Below, piece after piece: positions 9,135-18,585 of a stretch of DNA of 64,000 nucleotides. The position numbers and the translations under genes were made by a program. A model generated the notes under the pieces. That model was not told the DNA's origin and did no database searches. It saw nothing but the letters and a program-made list of their open reading frames with translations. The stretch is from Halomonas sp. DQ26W (GTDB taxonomy: Bacteria; Pseudomonadota; Gammaproteobacteria; Pseudomonadales; Halomonadaceae). The stretch covers positions 62,001-126,000 of the forward strand of contig NZ_QPKI01000002.1 in assembly GCF_003339685.1 (NCBI RefSeq). The letters are read 5' to 3'. Numbering within the stretch: position 1 is the first letter of the stretch; every line of letters begins with the position of its first letter.

Positions 9135-10295
9135 CTAGCCTAGCAATGTCGGTGTCGCTCGCGCCAGCTCAACTTTCCGTCGCACGCAGCTCCCTGTCAA
9201 CGCAAAACCAATCAAACGTTCGTCTTGTGTCTCGGCAAAAGCCACCAGGTCGCGGCCTTTCCCTTCGATTCGCCAGCGCGCCGGTGGCCGGGGCGGCGGC
9301 AGTGCCACGACTGGCAGCAGCGGGGTCTTGACCAGAATAGGCCAGGCACCATAAGCCACTTCGGATGGCTCGCCAGTCAATGTGCGCGCCAGCGCCTTGG
9401 CGCTGGCCTGAAGCGGCTGTACGTACATGGCGTTGATCCCATCGACACAAGCCACGTCCCCCAAGGCGTACACTCCGGGTGCCGAGGTAGCCAATCGACG
9501 ATTCACCCGAATACCCGCCACGTCGGCCTCGATGGCTGCCAATGCGGCCAGTTCCGTTCGCGGCCTCAACCCCGTGGCCACCAGTACCAGATCGGCCTCA
9601 AGCCGGTTGCCACCGCTGAGCGTGACGCCAATATCACTGCCGACGCTATTCAACGCGTTCAGGCTGCGCCCCATTTGTAGCGTCATGCCAGCGTCGACAA
9701 AGGCATCTCCCAAGGCACGTCCCAGCGGCTCGGGCAGCAGCCGCGGCAGCGGCGTACTCTCGGGCGCCACCAGGGTGATTTCATGCCCACCGGCAATCAG
9801 GTCATTGGCGAATTCGCAGCCCACCAGACCCGCGCCGATGATAGCCACTCGGGCCCGGCGGCCCAATGCTTCCAACGCAGCGTGGAATCGACGATAGTCG
9901 TCGAGATCGTTGATCGTGAAGACGCGCTCGGCCACTGTTTCAGGAACCTTGAAAGGCACTGCCGGCGCCGCCCCGGTGGCCAGTACCAGCTCGCTCCAAA
10001 GCAGGCGCTCTTCACCGATACGCAGCGCACGGGCCTCCATGTCGATGCCCTCCACCCAGGTATGGGTACGCATCACTACCCCCAACTGGTCGGCCACTTC
10101 CAGCGCTGATCGGGTGGCCAGCCTATCCGGCGGCAGGCGCTTGGCGAAGCCGGTGGAGAGCAGTGGCTTGGCGTAGTCCTCGCCACGATCGGCGGTGATC
10201 AGGGTGATGGCACGCGCCGTATCCCGGGCGCGAACCTGCCGGACAAGGCCAAGGCCCGCCATGCCGGAACCGATAATGATAAGGGGAGCGGTCAT
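9135..10295 (-). CDS. Rubredoxin-NAD+ reductase (FAD-dependent pyridine nucleotide-disulfide oxidoreductase family)
   Basis: 386-aa FAD/NAD(P)H oxidoreductase. The FAD motif is at the N-terminus (IIIGSGMAGLGLVRQV), the NAD motif in the middle (VAIIGAGLVGCEFANDLIAGG) and the second FAD motif near the end (GVYALGDVACVDG). The start at 10295 has AAGGAG five bases upstream; the longer reading frame has no such site. In Pseudomonas the same locus (HU, reductase, ubiC, ubiA) carries rubredoxin genes beside the reductase, where the pair passes electrons to alkane hydroxylase or to oxygen defence. No rubredoxin (CxxC...CPxC) is visible here, so the electron acceptor is unknown. Confidence 0.8.
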   Translation of the reverse strand: MTAPLIIIGSGMAGLGLVRQVRARDTARAITLITADRGEDYAKPLLSTGFAKRLPPDRLATRSALEVADQLGVVMRTHTWVEGIDMEARALRIGEERLLWSELVLATGAAPAVPFKVPETVAERVFTINDLDDYRRFHAALEALGRRARVAIIGAGLVGCEFANDLIAGGHEITLVAPESTPLPRLLPEPLGRALGDAFVDAGMTLQMGRSLNALNSVGSDIGVTLSGGNRLEADLVLVATGLRPRTELAALAAIEADVAGIRVNRRLATSAPGVYALGDVACVDGINAMYVQPLQASAKALARTLTGEPSEVAYGAWPILVKTPLLPVVALPPPRPPARWRIEGKGRDLVAFAETQDERLIGFALTGSCVRRKVELARATPTLLG

Positions 10296-10408
10296 GGAAC
10301 TCCTTGCCGTATCGCAGGGCTGGCATGCGTTTGATGCCACCCAATCCAGGGAATCGAGTCGGAACCGCATGTTACACTATGCGACCCTCGATCGACCTGG
10401 AGAGCAAG

Positions 10409-10975
10409 GTGACCCGGAGACGTGCGGTGCACCGCGACCCCATTCGCTTGACCCCGAGAACCGTAAGCTGGCGGCCGCTGGCGGCTGGCCAACCGGCCAT
10501 GAGCCCGGCCTGGTGGGCCTGGGTCGCCTCGCGGGATTCCCTTACCGCCCGATTGATCGAGGCCGGGGGTGAAAGGACCTTCCGTGTGCGCCTGATCGAC
10601 CAGCGCCTCGGCCGGCCACGCCCCGACGAAGCCAGGGTCCTTGGTCTGCCCGTCGGTCGCCTCGCCTGGCTGCGCGAAGTGGCACTCTGCCTGGATGAAC
10701 GCCCCTGGGTGGTGGCGCGCTCGGTGGTGCCGCTTGCACAACTGCGGGGGCAACGCCTTGACCGACTCGGGGAGCGCTCACTGGGCAGTTGGCTGTTTCG
10801 TCAGCCAGGCCTGGAGCGCAGCCCCATCGAGGTAACAGCCTCTCCCCCCCCTTTCCATAGCCAGAGAGGCCCCTGGGGCCGTCGCTCGGTATTCCGCCAT
10901 GGCCGCTTTGCCGTTCTGGTGCAGGAGTTCTTCCTCGACGCAATGGCAGATGATCTGGCGCTGCCTTCACGTTAG
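10409..10975 (+). CDS. ubiC: Chorismate lyase
   Basis: 188-aa UbiC, which splits chorismate into 4-hydroxybenzoate and pyruvate, the first committed step of ubiquinone synthesis. Family features are the VRLIDQRLGRPRPDE-like core, LCLDERPWVVARSV and the C-terminal GRRSVF...VQEFFL. I favour the GTG start, preceded by GGAGAGCAAG, over an ATG at 10379 without a ribosome site. It lies 29 bp before ubiA and is surely co-expressed with it. It is divergent from the rubredoxin reductase. Confidence 0.9.
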   Translation: MTRRRAVHRDPIRLTPRTVSWRPLAAGQPAMSPAWWAWVASRDSLTARLIEAGGERTFRVRLIDQRLGRPRPDEARVLGLPVGRLAWLREVALCLDERPWVVARSVVPLAQLRGQRLDRLGERSLGSWLFRQPGLERSPIEVTASPPPFHSQRGPWGRRSVFRHGRFAVLVQEFFLDAMADDLALPSR

Positions 10976-11004
10976 GATGAGCACCATCGATTGAGGAGGC
11001 TCCG

Positions 11005-11898
11005 ATGGATCGATCCCTGCTGCATCCCACCGGCCTGGCACGCGTACCCGACTTCCTGCACCTGATGCGCCTGGACAGGCCCATCGGAACCTGGCTGCTG
11101 ATGTGGCCCACCCTCTGGGCACTGTGGGTGGCCGCCGAGGGCATTCCCGGACGTAAGGTACTGCTGATCTTCATCGCTGGCGTCTATCTGATGCGGGCGG
11201 CCGGCTGTGTGGTCAACGACTACGCCGACCGTCACTTCGATGGCCACGTCAAGCGCACGAAGAACCGGCCCCTGGCCACCGGCCGCATCAGCGAGGGCGA
11301 GGCTCAGGCGCTGTTCCTTATGCTGGTCGTGGCGGCCTTCGTGCTGGTGCTGTTCACCAACCTGTTTACGGTGATGCTGTCACTGGTCGGGGTTGTACTG
11401 GCCTTCATCTACCCGTTCATGAAGCGCTACACCCACCTGCCCCAGGTGTTCCTCGGTGCCGCCTTCTCGTGGGCGATTCCCATGGCCTTCGGCGCCGTGC
11501 TGGGCCACGTGCCGGTGGAGGCCTGGCTGCTGTTCTGCGCCAATGTGGCCTGGACCGTGGCCTATGATACCGAGTACGCCATGGTCGACCGCGACGACGA
11601 CTTGCGTATCGGTATCAAGTCCACCGCCGTGCTATTCGGCCGTGCCGACCGGCTGATGATCGGCCTGCTGCAGGTGGCCACCCTTGCCCTGCTGGCCTGG
11701 GCCGGCCTGCACCTGGGACTGGGCCTCTTCTTCTGGCTGGGCCTGGCGGCCATGGGCAGCACATTCCTGCATCAGCAGACCCTGATTCGTACCCGGGATC
11801 GCGATCGCTGCTTCCAGGCATTCCTCAACAACCACTGGTCGGGCCTGCTGGTGTTCGCCGGCATCGTCCTCAGCCTTTGGCCCACGCTGAACGGCTGA
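11005..11898 (+). CDS. ubiA: 4-hydroxybenzoate polyprenyltransferase
   Basis: 297-aa integral membrane prenyltransferase that attaches the polyprenyl tail to 4-hydroxybenzoate in ubiquinone synthesis. Both Mg-diphosphate Asp motifs are visible: [15 protein letters not shown] near residues 72-86 and [16 protein letters not shown] near 188-203. About eight to nine hydrophobic segments follow the family pattern. The start has a strong GAGGAGGCTCCG ribosome site. It directly follows ubiC, which makes its substrate. Confidence 0.97.
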   Translation: MDRSLLHPTGLARVPDFLHLMRLDRPIGTWLLMWPTLWALWVAAEGIPGRKVLLIFIAGVYLMRAAGCVVNDYADRHFDGHVKRTKNRPLATGRISEGEAQALFLMLVVAAFVLVLFTNLFTVMLSLVGVVLAFIYPFMKRYTHLPQVFLGAAFSWAIPMAFGAVLGHVPVEAWLLFCANVAWTVAYDTEYAMVDRDDDLRIGIKSTAVLFGRADRLMIGLLQVATLALLAWAGLHLGLGLFFWLGLAAMGSTFLHQQTLIRTRDRDRCFQAFLNNHWSGLLVFAGIVLSLWPTLNG

Positions 11899-12042
11899 AA
11901 CAGGCTAGGTGCCACCGCCAGTCACGTATCACCTTTCTGACGTCAAGGATAGTATTGTTTGATTTTATAAACTTTTATTCCAGTCCATGCTGTATGCATA
12001 ACGCGCGTGAACAACGCCCGACAAGCAGCAGAGGACAGGACC

Positions 12043-13413
12043 ATGCACGAGGTCGATACCCAGCAAGCCACAACCTCATCCGCCGGCCGCGAAGCGGTAG
12101 CGGGATATCCGGGGCTCAACCGGCACCTGTGGATGCCGTTCAGCTCCAATCGCGACTTTCATGCCAATCCGCGCATGATCACCGGCGCCGAAGGCCGCTA
12201 CTTCATCGATGATCGCGGTCGACGACTGTTCGACTCGCTGTCGGGCCTATGGACCAGTGGCGCGGGGCATAACCGGCTGGAGATCCAGCAGGCGGTGGCC
12301 CGCCAGTTGAGTAGCCTGGACTTCGCCCCGGGGTTTCAAGTCGCACACCCACTGGCCTTCGAACTCGCCGAGAAGTTGGCGAGCTTGACCCCTGCCGGCC
12401 TCGATCACGTCTTCTTCACCAATTCAGGCTCCGATGCCGCCGACACCGCGGTGAAAATGGCCAGAGCCTACTGGCGGCTCAAGGGGCGCCCGGAGAAGAC
12501 CCGACTGATCGGACGTGCCAAGGGCTATCACGGCGTCAACGTCGGCGGTACCAGCCTCGGCGGGATCGGCGGCAACCGGAAGCACTACGGGCAACTGCTC
12601 GACGTGGCGCACCTGCCCCACACTCTGCAGCCACATCTCGCCTTCACCCGTGGCCAAGCCGACAGCGGCGCCGAGCTCGCCGATGCCCTGCTCGACCAGA
12701 TCGCCCTGCACGATGCATCCAATATCGCCGCGGTGATCGTCGAGCCGATGTCGGGCTCAGCCGGAGTCATCGTGCCGCCGAAGGGCTATCTCGATCGCCT
12801 ACGCGAGATCTGTAGCGCTCACGACATCCTGCTGATCTTCGACGAGGTGATTACCGCCTTCGGCCGCAGCGGTGCGACCACCGGTGCCGAGGCCTTCGGC
12901 GTAACGCCGGACATGATGAATATTGCCAAGCAGCTCACCAACGGTGCGGTACCCATGGGCGCGGTGATCGCCTCCGGCGAGATCTTCGATACCTTCATGC
13001 ACGCCGGCGGTCCCGAGCACGCCATCGAATTCACCCACGGCTACACCTACAGCGCTCATCCTGTGGCCTGTGCCGCCGCCCTAGCCTCCCTCGACCTGCT
13101 CGAGCGGGAGGACTTCCCCGGCCAGGTTCGCGCCATTGCCCCGGTGTTCGAGGAGAAGCTCCACGCCCTCAAGGGACGGCCCCACGTGGTGGATATCCGC
13201 AACCACGGGCTGGCCGGGGCGATCCAGCTGGCTCCCCGTGACGGCGATCCCACCGTACGGCCTCGCGATGCCCACATGGCGCTCTGGCAAGCGGGTTTCT
13301 ATGTGCGCTACGGCGGCGACACCCTTCAGTTCGGCCCACCATTCGGCTCTACGGAAGTGGAGCTCGAACGGCTCTTCGACGCCGTGGCCTTGACCCTCGA
13401 TTGCCTGATTTAA
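12043..13413 (+). CDS. Omega-amino acid:pyruvate aminotransferase (class III, PLP)
   Basis: 456-aa class III aminotransferase, very similar throughout to the Pseudomonas beta-alanine:pyruvate transaminases. Shared segments include HLWMPFSSNRDF, SLSGLWTSGAGHNR and GYHGVNVGGTSLGGIGGNRK; the PLP motif is IFDEVITAFGR and the Schiff-base lysine lies in IAKQLTNGAVPMGAV. It probably moves amino groups from beta-alanine or other omega-amino acids to pyruvate, giving semialdehydes. A semialdehyde dehydrogenase often lies next door; none is present here. The start was chosen at the ATG after GAGGACAGGA; a GTG 36 bp upstream is also in frame. The 144-bp upstream gap holds an AT-rich stretch (about 11945-11990) likely to contain its promoter. 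Confidence 0.88.
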   Translation: MHEVDTQQATTSSAGREAVAGYPGLNRHLWMPFSSNRDFHANPRMITGAEGRYFIDDRGRRLFDSLSGLWTSGAGHNRLEIQQAVARQLSSLDFAPGFQVAHPLAFELAEKLASLTPAGLDHVFFTNSGSDAADTAVKMARAYWRLKGRPEKTRLIGRAKGYHGVNVGGTSLGGIGGNRKHYGQLLDVAHLPHTLQPHLAFTRGQADSGAELADALLDQIALHDASNIAAVIVEPMSGSAGVIVPPKGYLDRLREICSAHDILLIFDEVITAFGRSGATTGAEAFGVTPDMMNIAKQLTNGAVPMGAVIASGEIFDTFMHAGGPEHAIEFTHGYTYSAHPVACAAALASLDLLEREDFPGQVRAIAPVFEEKLHALKGRPHVVDIRNHGLAGAIQLAPRDGDPTVRPRDAHMALWQAGFYVRYGGDTLQFGPPFGSTEVELERLFDAVALTLDCLI

Positions 13414-13444
13414 GGGCACCGCAGGGCTAGCCAGTTTCTTCAGT

Positions 13445-13484
13445 GGCAGTGCCGATACACCAATTCCCCTGCATCGGCACTGCC
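13445..13484. terminator. Strong hairpin between convergent genes
   Basis: Perfect 12-bp stem GGCAGTGCCGAT / ATCGGCACTGCC with a 16-nt loop, between the convergent aminotransferase and cysZ genes. No T-run is present on either side, so it is only a possible bidirectional terminator. It could also be a short palindromic repeat element. Confidence 0.5.
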
Positions 13485-13545
13485 ATCGCTGGCACTCTGA
13501 ACCGCGCATGGATTTCGATCGCCCCCTGCCCGGCAAACATCAGGG

Positions 13546-14268
13546 TCAGGAGGCTGGCAGGCCCCGATAGTGACTGTCCCACATCAGCACCGCACCGGCC
13601 ACGGCGCCGGGAAGCAGAAAGAGGTTGGCCAGCGGGATCCAGGTGATCAGCGTAACCCAAGCCCCGTAACTCAGCGTCGGCCATCGCCGAGATGACAGAC
13701 GACGCCGCATGTCGGCGAAACTGACCTTGTTGTTGTCCATGGGATAGTCGAGATAGGTGATGGCCATGATCCAGGCGGAAAACAGGAGCCAGAGCAGTGG
13801 AGCGATCAGGTTGATGGCGGGAATCCAGCTCACCACGAACAGCAACGCCATCCTGGGGAGGATGTAGCCGAGCTTGACCAGTTCGCGCCCCAGTGCATCC
13901 ACCGCAGTCCTGGCCAACCCCCTGTCGTCCAGCGGCGGCCGCCCGGTGGCCAGCACTTCCACCTTGGCGGCCAGCAAGCCATAGAAGGGGGCGGCTATCA
14001 GGTGAGCCACCAAGGTAAAAGTGAAAAAGATAATCAACACCAGGCTGAACACGAACAGTGGCCAGATCAGCCACGATAACCACTCGAGCCAGCCCGGAAT
14101 CATCGCCATCCAACCGTCGAGCCAACTGCCGAAATGGGTGACCACGTAGTAAAGCATTAGGCCATACACCAGCATGTTGACGCCGATAGGCACGAAGACG
14201 TAACGACGCATGCCCGGTGCATAGGCCAGCCGAGTACCACGGACCAGCGCCGAAAAGGCATCCAGCAT
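13546..14268 (-). CDS. cysZ: CysZ-like sulfate transport protein (EI24 domain)
   Basis: 240-aa inner-membrane protein of the CysZ/EI24 family, which imports sulfate for cysteine synthesis in E. coli. Four or more hydrophobic segments are visible (for example LIWPLFVFSLVLIIFFTF). Family pieces include APFYGLLAAKVE, LPRMALLFVVSWIPAINLI and LDYPMDNNKVSFADMR. The ATG at 14268 is preceded by GAGGAAAAACCG. Upstream in-frame codons add 17 unlikely residues. No other cys genes are nearby, so the sulfate role is taken from the family. Confidence 0.88.
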   Translation of the reverse strand: MLDAFSALVRGTRLAYAPGMRRYVFVPIGVNMLVYGLMLYYVVTHFGSWLDGWMAMIPGWLEWLSWLIWPLFVFSLVLIIFFTFTLVAHLIAAPFYGLLAAKVEVLATGRPPLDDRGLARTAVDALGRELVKLGYILPRMALLFVVSWIPAINLIAPLLWLLFSAWIMAITYLDYPMDNNKVSFADMRRRLSSRRWPTLSYGAWVTLITWIPLANLFLLPGAVAGAVLMWDSHYRGLPAS

Positions 14269-14441
14269 CGGTTTTTCCTCGTTGTGAGAGGGGTGGCCCT
14301 GGGCGACAGGTTGTCGCAAGGCTGGAGCAAGGGGGACCTTGCCGTATAAGATGGCGCACAGGCGCGCTGCAGCGCAATATTATTCATCGCTTTCCGACCT
14401 GTACCGACCACCGACAACAACAAGCCGAGAAGACGATACTC

Positions 14442-14849
14442 ATGACCGACCTCGACGATGTGCCCGCCCCCCTAGGCCAGCTGACGCTCAAGTTATTGGC
14501 CTCTCGCCAGGACACCAATCTCTATGGCGACATACCCGGCGGCTGGCTGGTCAGCCACATGGACCAGGCAGCCGAGCTGGCCGCCGGCCGGGAGGCCCAT
14601 GGCCGTACTGCCACCGTGGCCATCGAAGCCATGGACTTCCTGTGCCCAGTACGAGTGGGGTCAACCGTCAATATCTTTACCGCCGTCCGCGAGATCGGCC
14701 ATAGCTCGGTCAAGATCGACGTGGAGGTATGGATACGCCAACCCCACGAGCGCGATGGGGACGAACTCCACAAGGTCACCGAGGCTCGCTTCGTGATGGT
14801 GGCACTCGATGATAAGGGGCGGATCCGCTCGGTTCACCAGGCTAGCTGA
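14442..14849 (+). CDS. Acyl-CoA thioesterase, YciA-like hotdog fold
   Basis: 135-aa single-hotdog thioesterase that hydrolyses acyl-CoA to free acid and CoA. The characteristic pattern NLYGDIPGGWLVSHMDQAAELAA matches the YciA family, where the Asp in HMDQAA acts in catalysis; EAMDFLCPVRVG and a beta-strand core follow. The ATG at 14442 gives the standard N-terminus and length. It is followed by a perfect bidirectional terminator and faces the TRAP binding protein gene. Confidence 0.88.
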   Translation: MTDLDDVPAPLGQLTLKLLASRQDTNLYGDIPGGWLVSHMDQAAELAAGREAHGRTATVAIEAMDFLCPVRVGSTVNIFTAVREIGHSSVKIDVEVWIRQPHERDGDELHKVTEARFVMVALDDKGRIRSVHQAS

Positions 14850-14868
14850 GCCGAGCAGCACCCCAAAA

Positions 14869-14910
14869 GCGACAGGGGCGCCATATGGCGCCCCTGTCGC
14901 TCTTCTCTTT
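14869..14910. terminator. Bidirectional intrinsic terminator
   Basis: A 32-nt perfect palindrome (arms 14869-14884 and 14885-14900, centre GCGCCATATGGCGC) with AAAA on the left and TCTTCTCTTT on the right. It serves the convergent thioesterase (+) and dctP-like (-) genes. Confidence 0.85.
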
Positions 14911-14921
14911 ATCCTGTGCGA

Positions 14922-16022
14922 TCAGTCCCTGAGGTTCTCACGGGTCTGGAGGTAGTCAAATTCACCCACGTCGTGGAACGGACGTACCAGATTCTGGAAG
15001 GCCTGGTAGGACTCGTAGACCTTGGCGGAATCCGGATCGTTCTCCACCTGATTCTGAATGACCTGCTGCGAAGACTCGTAGAGCGCCTCGACGACATCAT
15101 CGGGGAAGGTGCGCAGCTGGACACCGTGTTCTTCCACCAGGGTGTCCAGAGCCTGGGCGTTGCGATAGGCGAACTCGCTGATCATCGCCAGGTTGGAGGC
15201 TCGGGCCGCCTCGGTCACTACCGCCTTGAGATCATCGGGCAGTGCATTCCAGGCATCCAGATTGACGGTTCCCTCCAGTACCGCAGTGGGCTCGTTCCAC
15301 GGTGAAGTGTAGTAATAGTCGGCGACCTGGTGCAGGCCGAAAGCCATGTCGTTGTAGGGACCGACCCAGTCGGCGGCGTCAAGTACACCGGTCTGCATTG
15401 AGGTAAATATCTCACCGCCCGCCATGTTGACGGTGGTGACGCCGATGCCATTCATGGCTTCACCAGCCAGGCCAGGCAGGCGCAGCTTGAGCCCCTGCAT
15501 GTCCTCTAGCGAGTTGATCTCCTCCTTGAACCAGCCGGCCATCTGCGCACCGGTGTTGCCCACGGGGAAGGGCTTGAGGTTGTGCTTGGCGTAGATTTCG
15601 TCCCATAGTTCCTGGCCGCCGCCATAGTAGAGCCAGGCGTTGGTTTCGGTGGTGTTCATGCCGAAGGGAACCGCCGTGAAGAACTGTGACGCAGCGACCT
15701 TGCCTCGCCAGTAGTAGGCAGCGGAGTGGCCCATTTCAGCGGTACCGGCGGCGACGGCATCGAAGACTTCCATTGCCGGAACCAGCTCACCGGCGCCGTG
15801 AACGCGCACACGCATGCGGCCGTTGGAGAGCGTCTCGATGCGTTCGGCAAAGTCATTGGCACCGGTGCCCAGGGCGGGGAAGTTGGTCGGCCAGGAAGTG
15901 ACCATGTCCCAGGTGATGGTCTCCTGCGCGCTGGCCGTGGATACGAAAGTGGCTGTCACGAGGCCGGCGGCACCGAGGCCGACGGTCTTGAGACTGTTCT
16001 TGAGGAAAAAACGACGTTGCAT
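14922..16022 (-). CDS. TRAP transporter solute-binding protein with Tat signal (TakP/DctP family)
   Basis: 366-aa periplasmic substrate-binding protein. The N-terminus MQRRFFLKNSLKTVG has a twin-arginine RRxFLK motif, then a hydrophobic stretch and a cleavage site after STASA, so export in folded form by Tat is likely. The mature part resembles TakP-type 2-oxoacid binders: VTSWPTNFP, AGELVPAMEVFDAV, FPVGNTGAQMAGWF and AADWVGPYND. No DctQ or DctM membrane subunit is nearby, so the permease must be elsewhere. A longer frame to 16220 overlaps uvrD and is rejected. Confidence 0.88.
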   Translation of the reverse strand: MQRRFFLKNSLKTVGLGAAGLVTATFVSTASAQETITWDMVTSWPTNFPALGTGANDFAERIETLSNGRMRVRVHGAGELVPAMEVFDAVAAGTAEMGHSAAYYWRGKVAASQFFTAVPFGMNTTETNAWLYYGGGQELWDEIYAKHNLKPFPVGNTGAQMAGWFKEEINSLEDMQGLKLRLPGLAGEAMNGIGVTTVNMAGGEIFTSMQTGVLDAADWVGPYNDMAFGLHQVADYYYTSPWNEPTAVLEGTVNLDAWNALPDDLKAVVTEAARASNLAMISEFAYRNAQALDTLVEEHGVQLRTFPDDVVEALYESSQQVIQNQVENDPDSAKVYESYQAFQNLVRPFHDVGEFDYLQTRENLRD

Positions 16023-16180
16023 GGCGTACGTGACTCCAAGGGTGATTATTCTGATTCGCGTCTTATGGCTGCGCGATGTGTCCGCCTGAGAGTATGCGTA
16101 AGGACAAATTAGGCAGCAAGCGCGCTTTTTGACGTAGACGTCAACGTACCCAGGTAGCGTAGCCGTAACGCGGCGTTTCC

Positions 16181-18388
16181 CTATAGCGGGGTGAGCTTGG
16201 CAAACCCCAACACCAGCCACTTGTCACCATCACCTTCGAAGCTGACCTGGACCCGGGCTCGCTCCCCGTCGCCCTCGGCGTTGAGGATCACCCCTTCGCC
16301 GAACACCGGATGCTGGACCCGCTGCCCCAGGCTGAGGCTGGGGAGATCGCCACCGCCGTTGACCGAGGTCTGGCGTGAGAGTCCAACCGCCGGGCGCATC
16401 GCCGTGACCGGACGGGAGATCTGTCCGCGCAGACGTACCTCTTCCATGTACTCGTCGGGGATCTCGCGCAGAAAGCGCGAGGCCCGCTGAAAGGTCTCCT
16501 TACCGTGCATGCGCCGGATCTCGGCATAGGTCAGGTAGAGCTTGCGCATGGCCCGGGTCAGGCCCACATAGCAGAGCCGGCGCTCCTCCTCGAGACGCCC
16601 GGGCTCCTCCAACGACATCTTGTGGGGAAACAAACCCTCCTCAACCCCGGCGATGAACACCACCGGGAACTCCAGCCCCTTGGCGGAGTGCAGCGTCATC
16701 AGCTGCACGCTATCCTCGAATTCGTCGGCCGCATGCTCGCCGGCGTTGAGCGCCGCCTCGGAGAGAAAGGCCTCCAGTGCCACGCCGCCCTCTCCCGTCT
16801 CCGGCGGCTCGAGCACCTCGCCCTGGGTGAAGGCGCGGGCGGCATTGATCAGCTCCTCTAGGTTTTCGACCCGCGCCTGCCCCTTCTCGCCCTTCTCATT
16901 GCGGTGGTGCTCGACCAGGCCCGAATGCTCGATCACATGGGCGATGATCTCGTGCAAGGACATGCCGGCGGTCTCGTTGTCCAACCGTTCGATGAGGTCG
17001 GCGAACACCTGAATGGCGTTGCCGGCGCGCCCCTTGAGCGACGCGTCGGCAAGCCCGTCATGCAGGGCCTGCCACAGCGCGACGTCGGCATGACGGGCTC
17101 GTTCGCGCAGAATCTCCACGGTGCGGGTGCCGATGCCCCGGGCCGGCACGTTGATGATGCGCTCCAGCGAGGCGTCGTCATCGCGATTGAGCAGCAGACG
17201 CAGGTAGGCCAGGGCATTGCGGATCTCGAGGCGCTCGTAGAAGCGATGGCCCCCGTAGATGCGATAGGGCATCCCCTGGCGGATCAAGGTCTCTTCCAGC
17301 ACCCGCGACTGGGCGTTGGAGCGGTAGAGAATGGCGATCTCGCGGCGATGGTAGCCCTCGTCGACCTTCTCCTTGATGGTATCGACGATGAAGCGCGCCT
17401 CATCCAGGTCGTTGAAGCCGGCATAGAGCGAGATCGGCTCGCCGCGGCTGCCAGCCGTCCACAGCTCCTTGCCCATGCGATCGGCATTGTGGCTGATCAG
17501 GGCATTGGCGGCTTCAAGTATGGCGCTGGTGGAGCGGTAGTTCTGCTCCAGGCGCACGGTACGGGTATCGCGAAACTCCTGCTCGAAGCGGCGGATATTC
17601 TCTACCCGCGCACCGCGCCAGCCGTAGATGGACTGGTCGTCGTCGCCGACCACCGTCATCGGTGTCTTCATGCCGGAGAGCAGCTTGAGCCAGGCGTACT
17701 GCAGGGTATTGGTGTCCTGGAACTCGTCGACCAGCACATGGCCGAAGCGCTCCTGATAGTGGGCCAGCAGCGTCGGGTTGTCGCGCAGCAGCTCCAGGCT
17801 GCGCAGCAGCAGCTCGCCGAAGTCGACCAGCCCGCCGCGCTCGCACGTCAACTGATAGCGCTCATAGAGATCCACCATCTGTGCCAGGTAGGCATCGCCA
17901 TGGGCATCCACCTGGTGCGGCCGCAGCCCCTCCTCCTTGCAGCCGGAAATGAATGACTGCACCTGGCGCGGCGGATAGCGCTCGTCATCGACGTGATTCT
18001 CCTTGAGCAGGCGCTTGACCAGGCGCAGCTGGTCGTCGGAGTCGATGATCTGGAAGTGCTGGGGCAGGCGGGCGTCCTGCCAGTGGGTACGCAGCAACCG
18101 ATGGGCAATGGAGTGGAAGGTACCGACCCAGACGTTGCGCAGCGACAGTCCCTGTAGCGCCTCAAGGCGGGTGCGCATCTCACGGGCCGCCTTGTTGGTG
18201 AAGGTCACGGCGAGCACGGCGTAGGGCGACAGGCCCTCGACCTGCATCAGCCAGGCGATGCGATGCACCAATACCCGGGTCTTGCCCGAGCCGGCCCCGG
18301 CCAGCACCAGCATGTTGCCCTGGGGAGCACTGACCGCCTCGTGCTGGGCCGGGTTCAACTGATCGAGAATCGCCGTGACGTCGTCCAT
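16181..18388 (-). CDS. uvrD: DNA helicase II
   Basis: 735-aa superfamily 1 helicase acting in nucleotide excision and mismatch repair. Motifs in order: Q-motif LNPAQHEAV, Walker A AGAGSGKT (residues 31-38), motif Ia TFTNKAAREM, motif II DEFQDTN, motif III GDDDQSIYGWRG, motif IV QNYRS, motif V TLHSAKGLEF and motif VI VGLTRA. The C-terminal Tudor-like domain (VQHPVFGEGVI ... KLTPL) separates UvrD from Rep. It is transcribed alone; 158 bp separate it from the dctP-like start. Confidence 0.96.
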   Translation of the reverse strand: MDDVTAILDQLNPAQHEAVSAPQGNMLVLAGAGSGKTRVLVHRIAWLMQVEGLSPYAVLAVTFTNKAAREMRTRLEALQGLSLRNVWVGTFHSIAHRLLRTHWQDARLPQHFQIIDSDDQLRLVKRLLKENHVDDERYPPRQVQSFISGCKEEGLRPHQVDAHGDAYLAQMVDLYERYQLTCERGGLVDFGELLLRSLELLRDNPTLLAHYQERFGHVLVDEFQDTNTLQYAWLKLLSGMKTPMTVVGDDDQSIYGWRGARVENIRRFEQEFRDTRTVRLEQNYRSTSAILEAANALISHNADRMGKELWTAGSRGEPISLYAGFNDLDEARFIVDTIKEKVDEGYHRREIAILYRSNAQSRVLEETLIRQGMPYRIYGGHRFYERLEIRNALAYLRLLLNRDDDASLERIINVPARGIGTRTVEILRERARHADVALWQALHDGLADASLKGRAGNAIQVFADLIERLDNETAGMSLHEIIAHVIEHSGLVEHHRNEKGEKGQARVENLEELINAARAFTQGEVLEPPETGEGGVALEAFLSEAALNAGEHAADEFEDSVQLMTLHSAKGLEFPVVFIAGVEEGLFPHKMSLEEPGRLEEERRLCYVGLTRAMRKLYLTYAEIRRMHGKETFQRASRFLREIPDEYMEEVRLRGQISRPVTAMRPAVGLSRQTSVNGGGDLPSLSLGQRVQHPVFGEGVILNAEGDGERARVQVSFEGDGDKWLVLGFAKLTPL

Positions 18389-18585
18389 GGGAAGGGTACT
18401 GCCGCTCGAAAAATGAGCGCTCAGCTTAGCATATCCTGAAGACGACTCGGCAGGTGGCTGGCGGAGGCGGCAACGTCAGTGGTTAACGTCAAGCACCGGC
18501 AACACCGCCGGGAGTCCTTCGGCCTCCAGTCGTGAGCTGAAGCTTCCTCCGACAGTGCGTGGCACCATTGGTGGAGAGGATCGCT

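Noticed and set aside
16904..17956. 350-aa plus-strand open frame
   Set aside because: Antisense to uvrD; composition reflects the real gene's codon bias.
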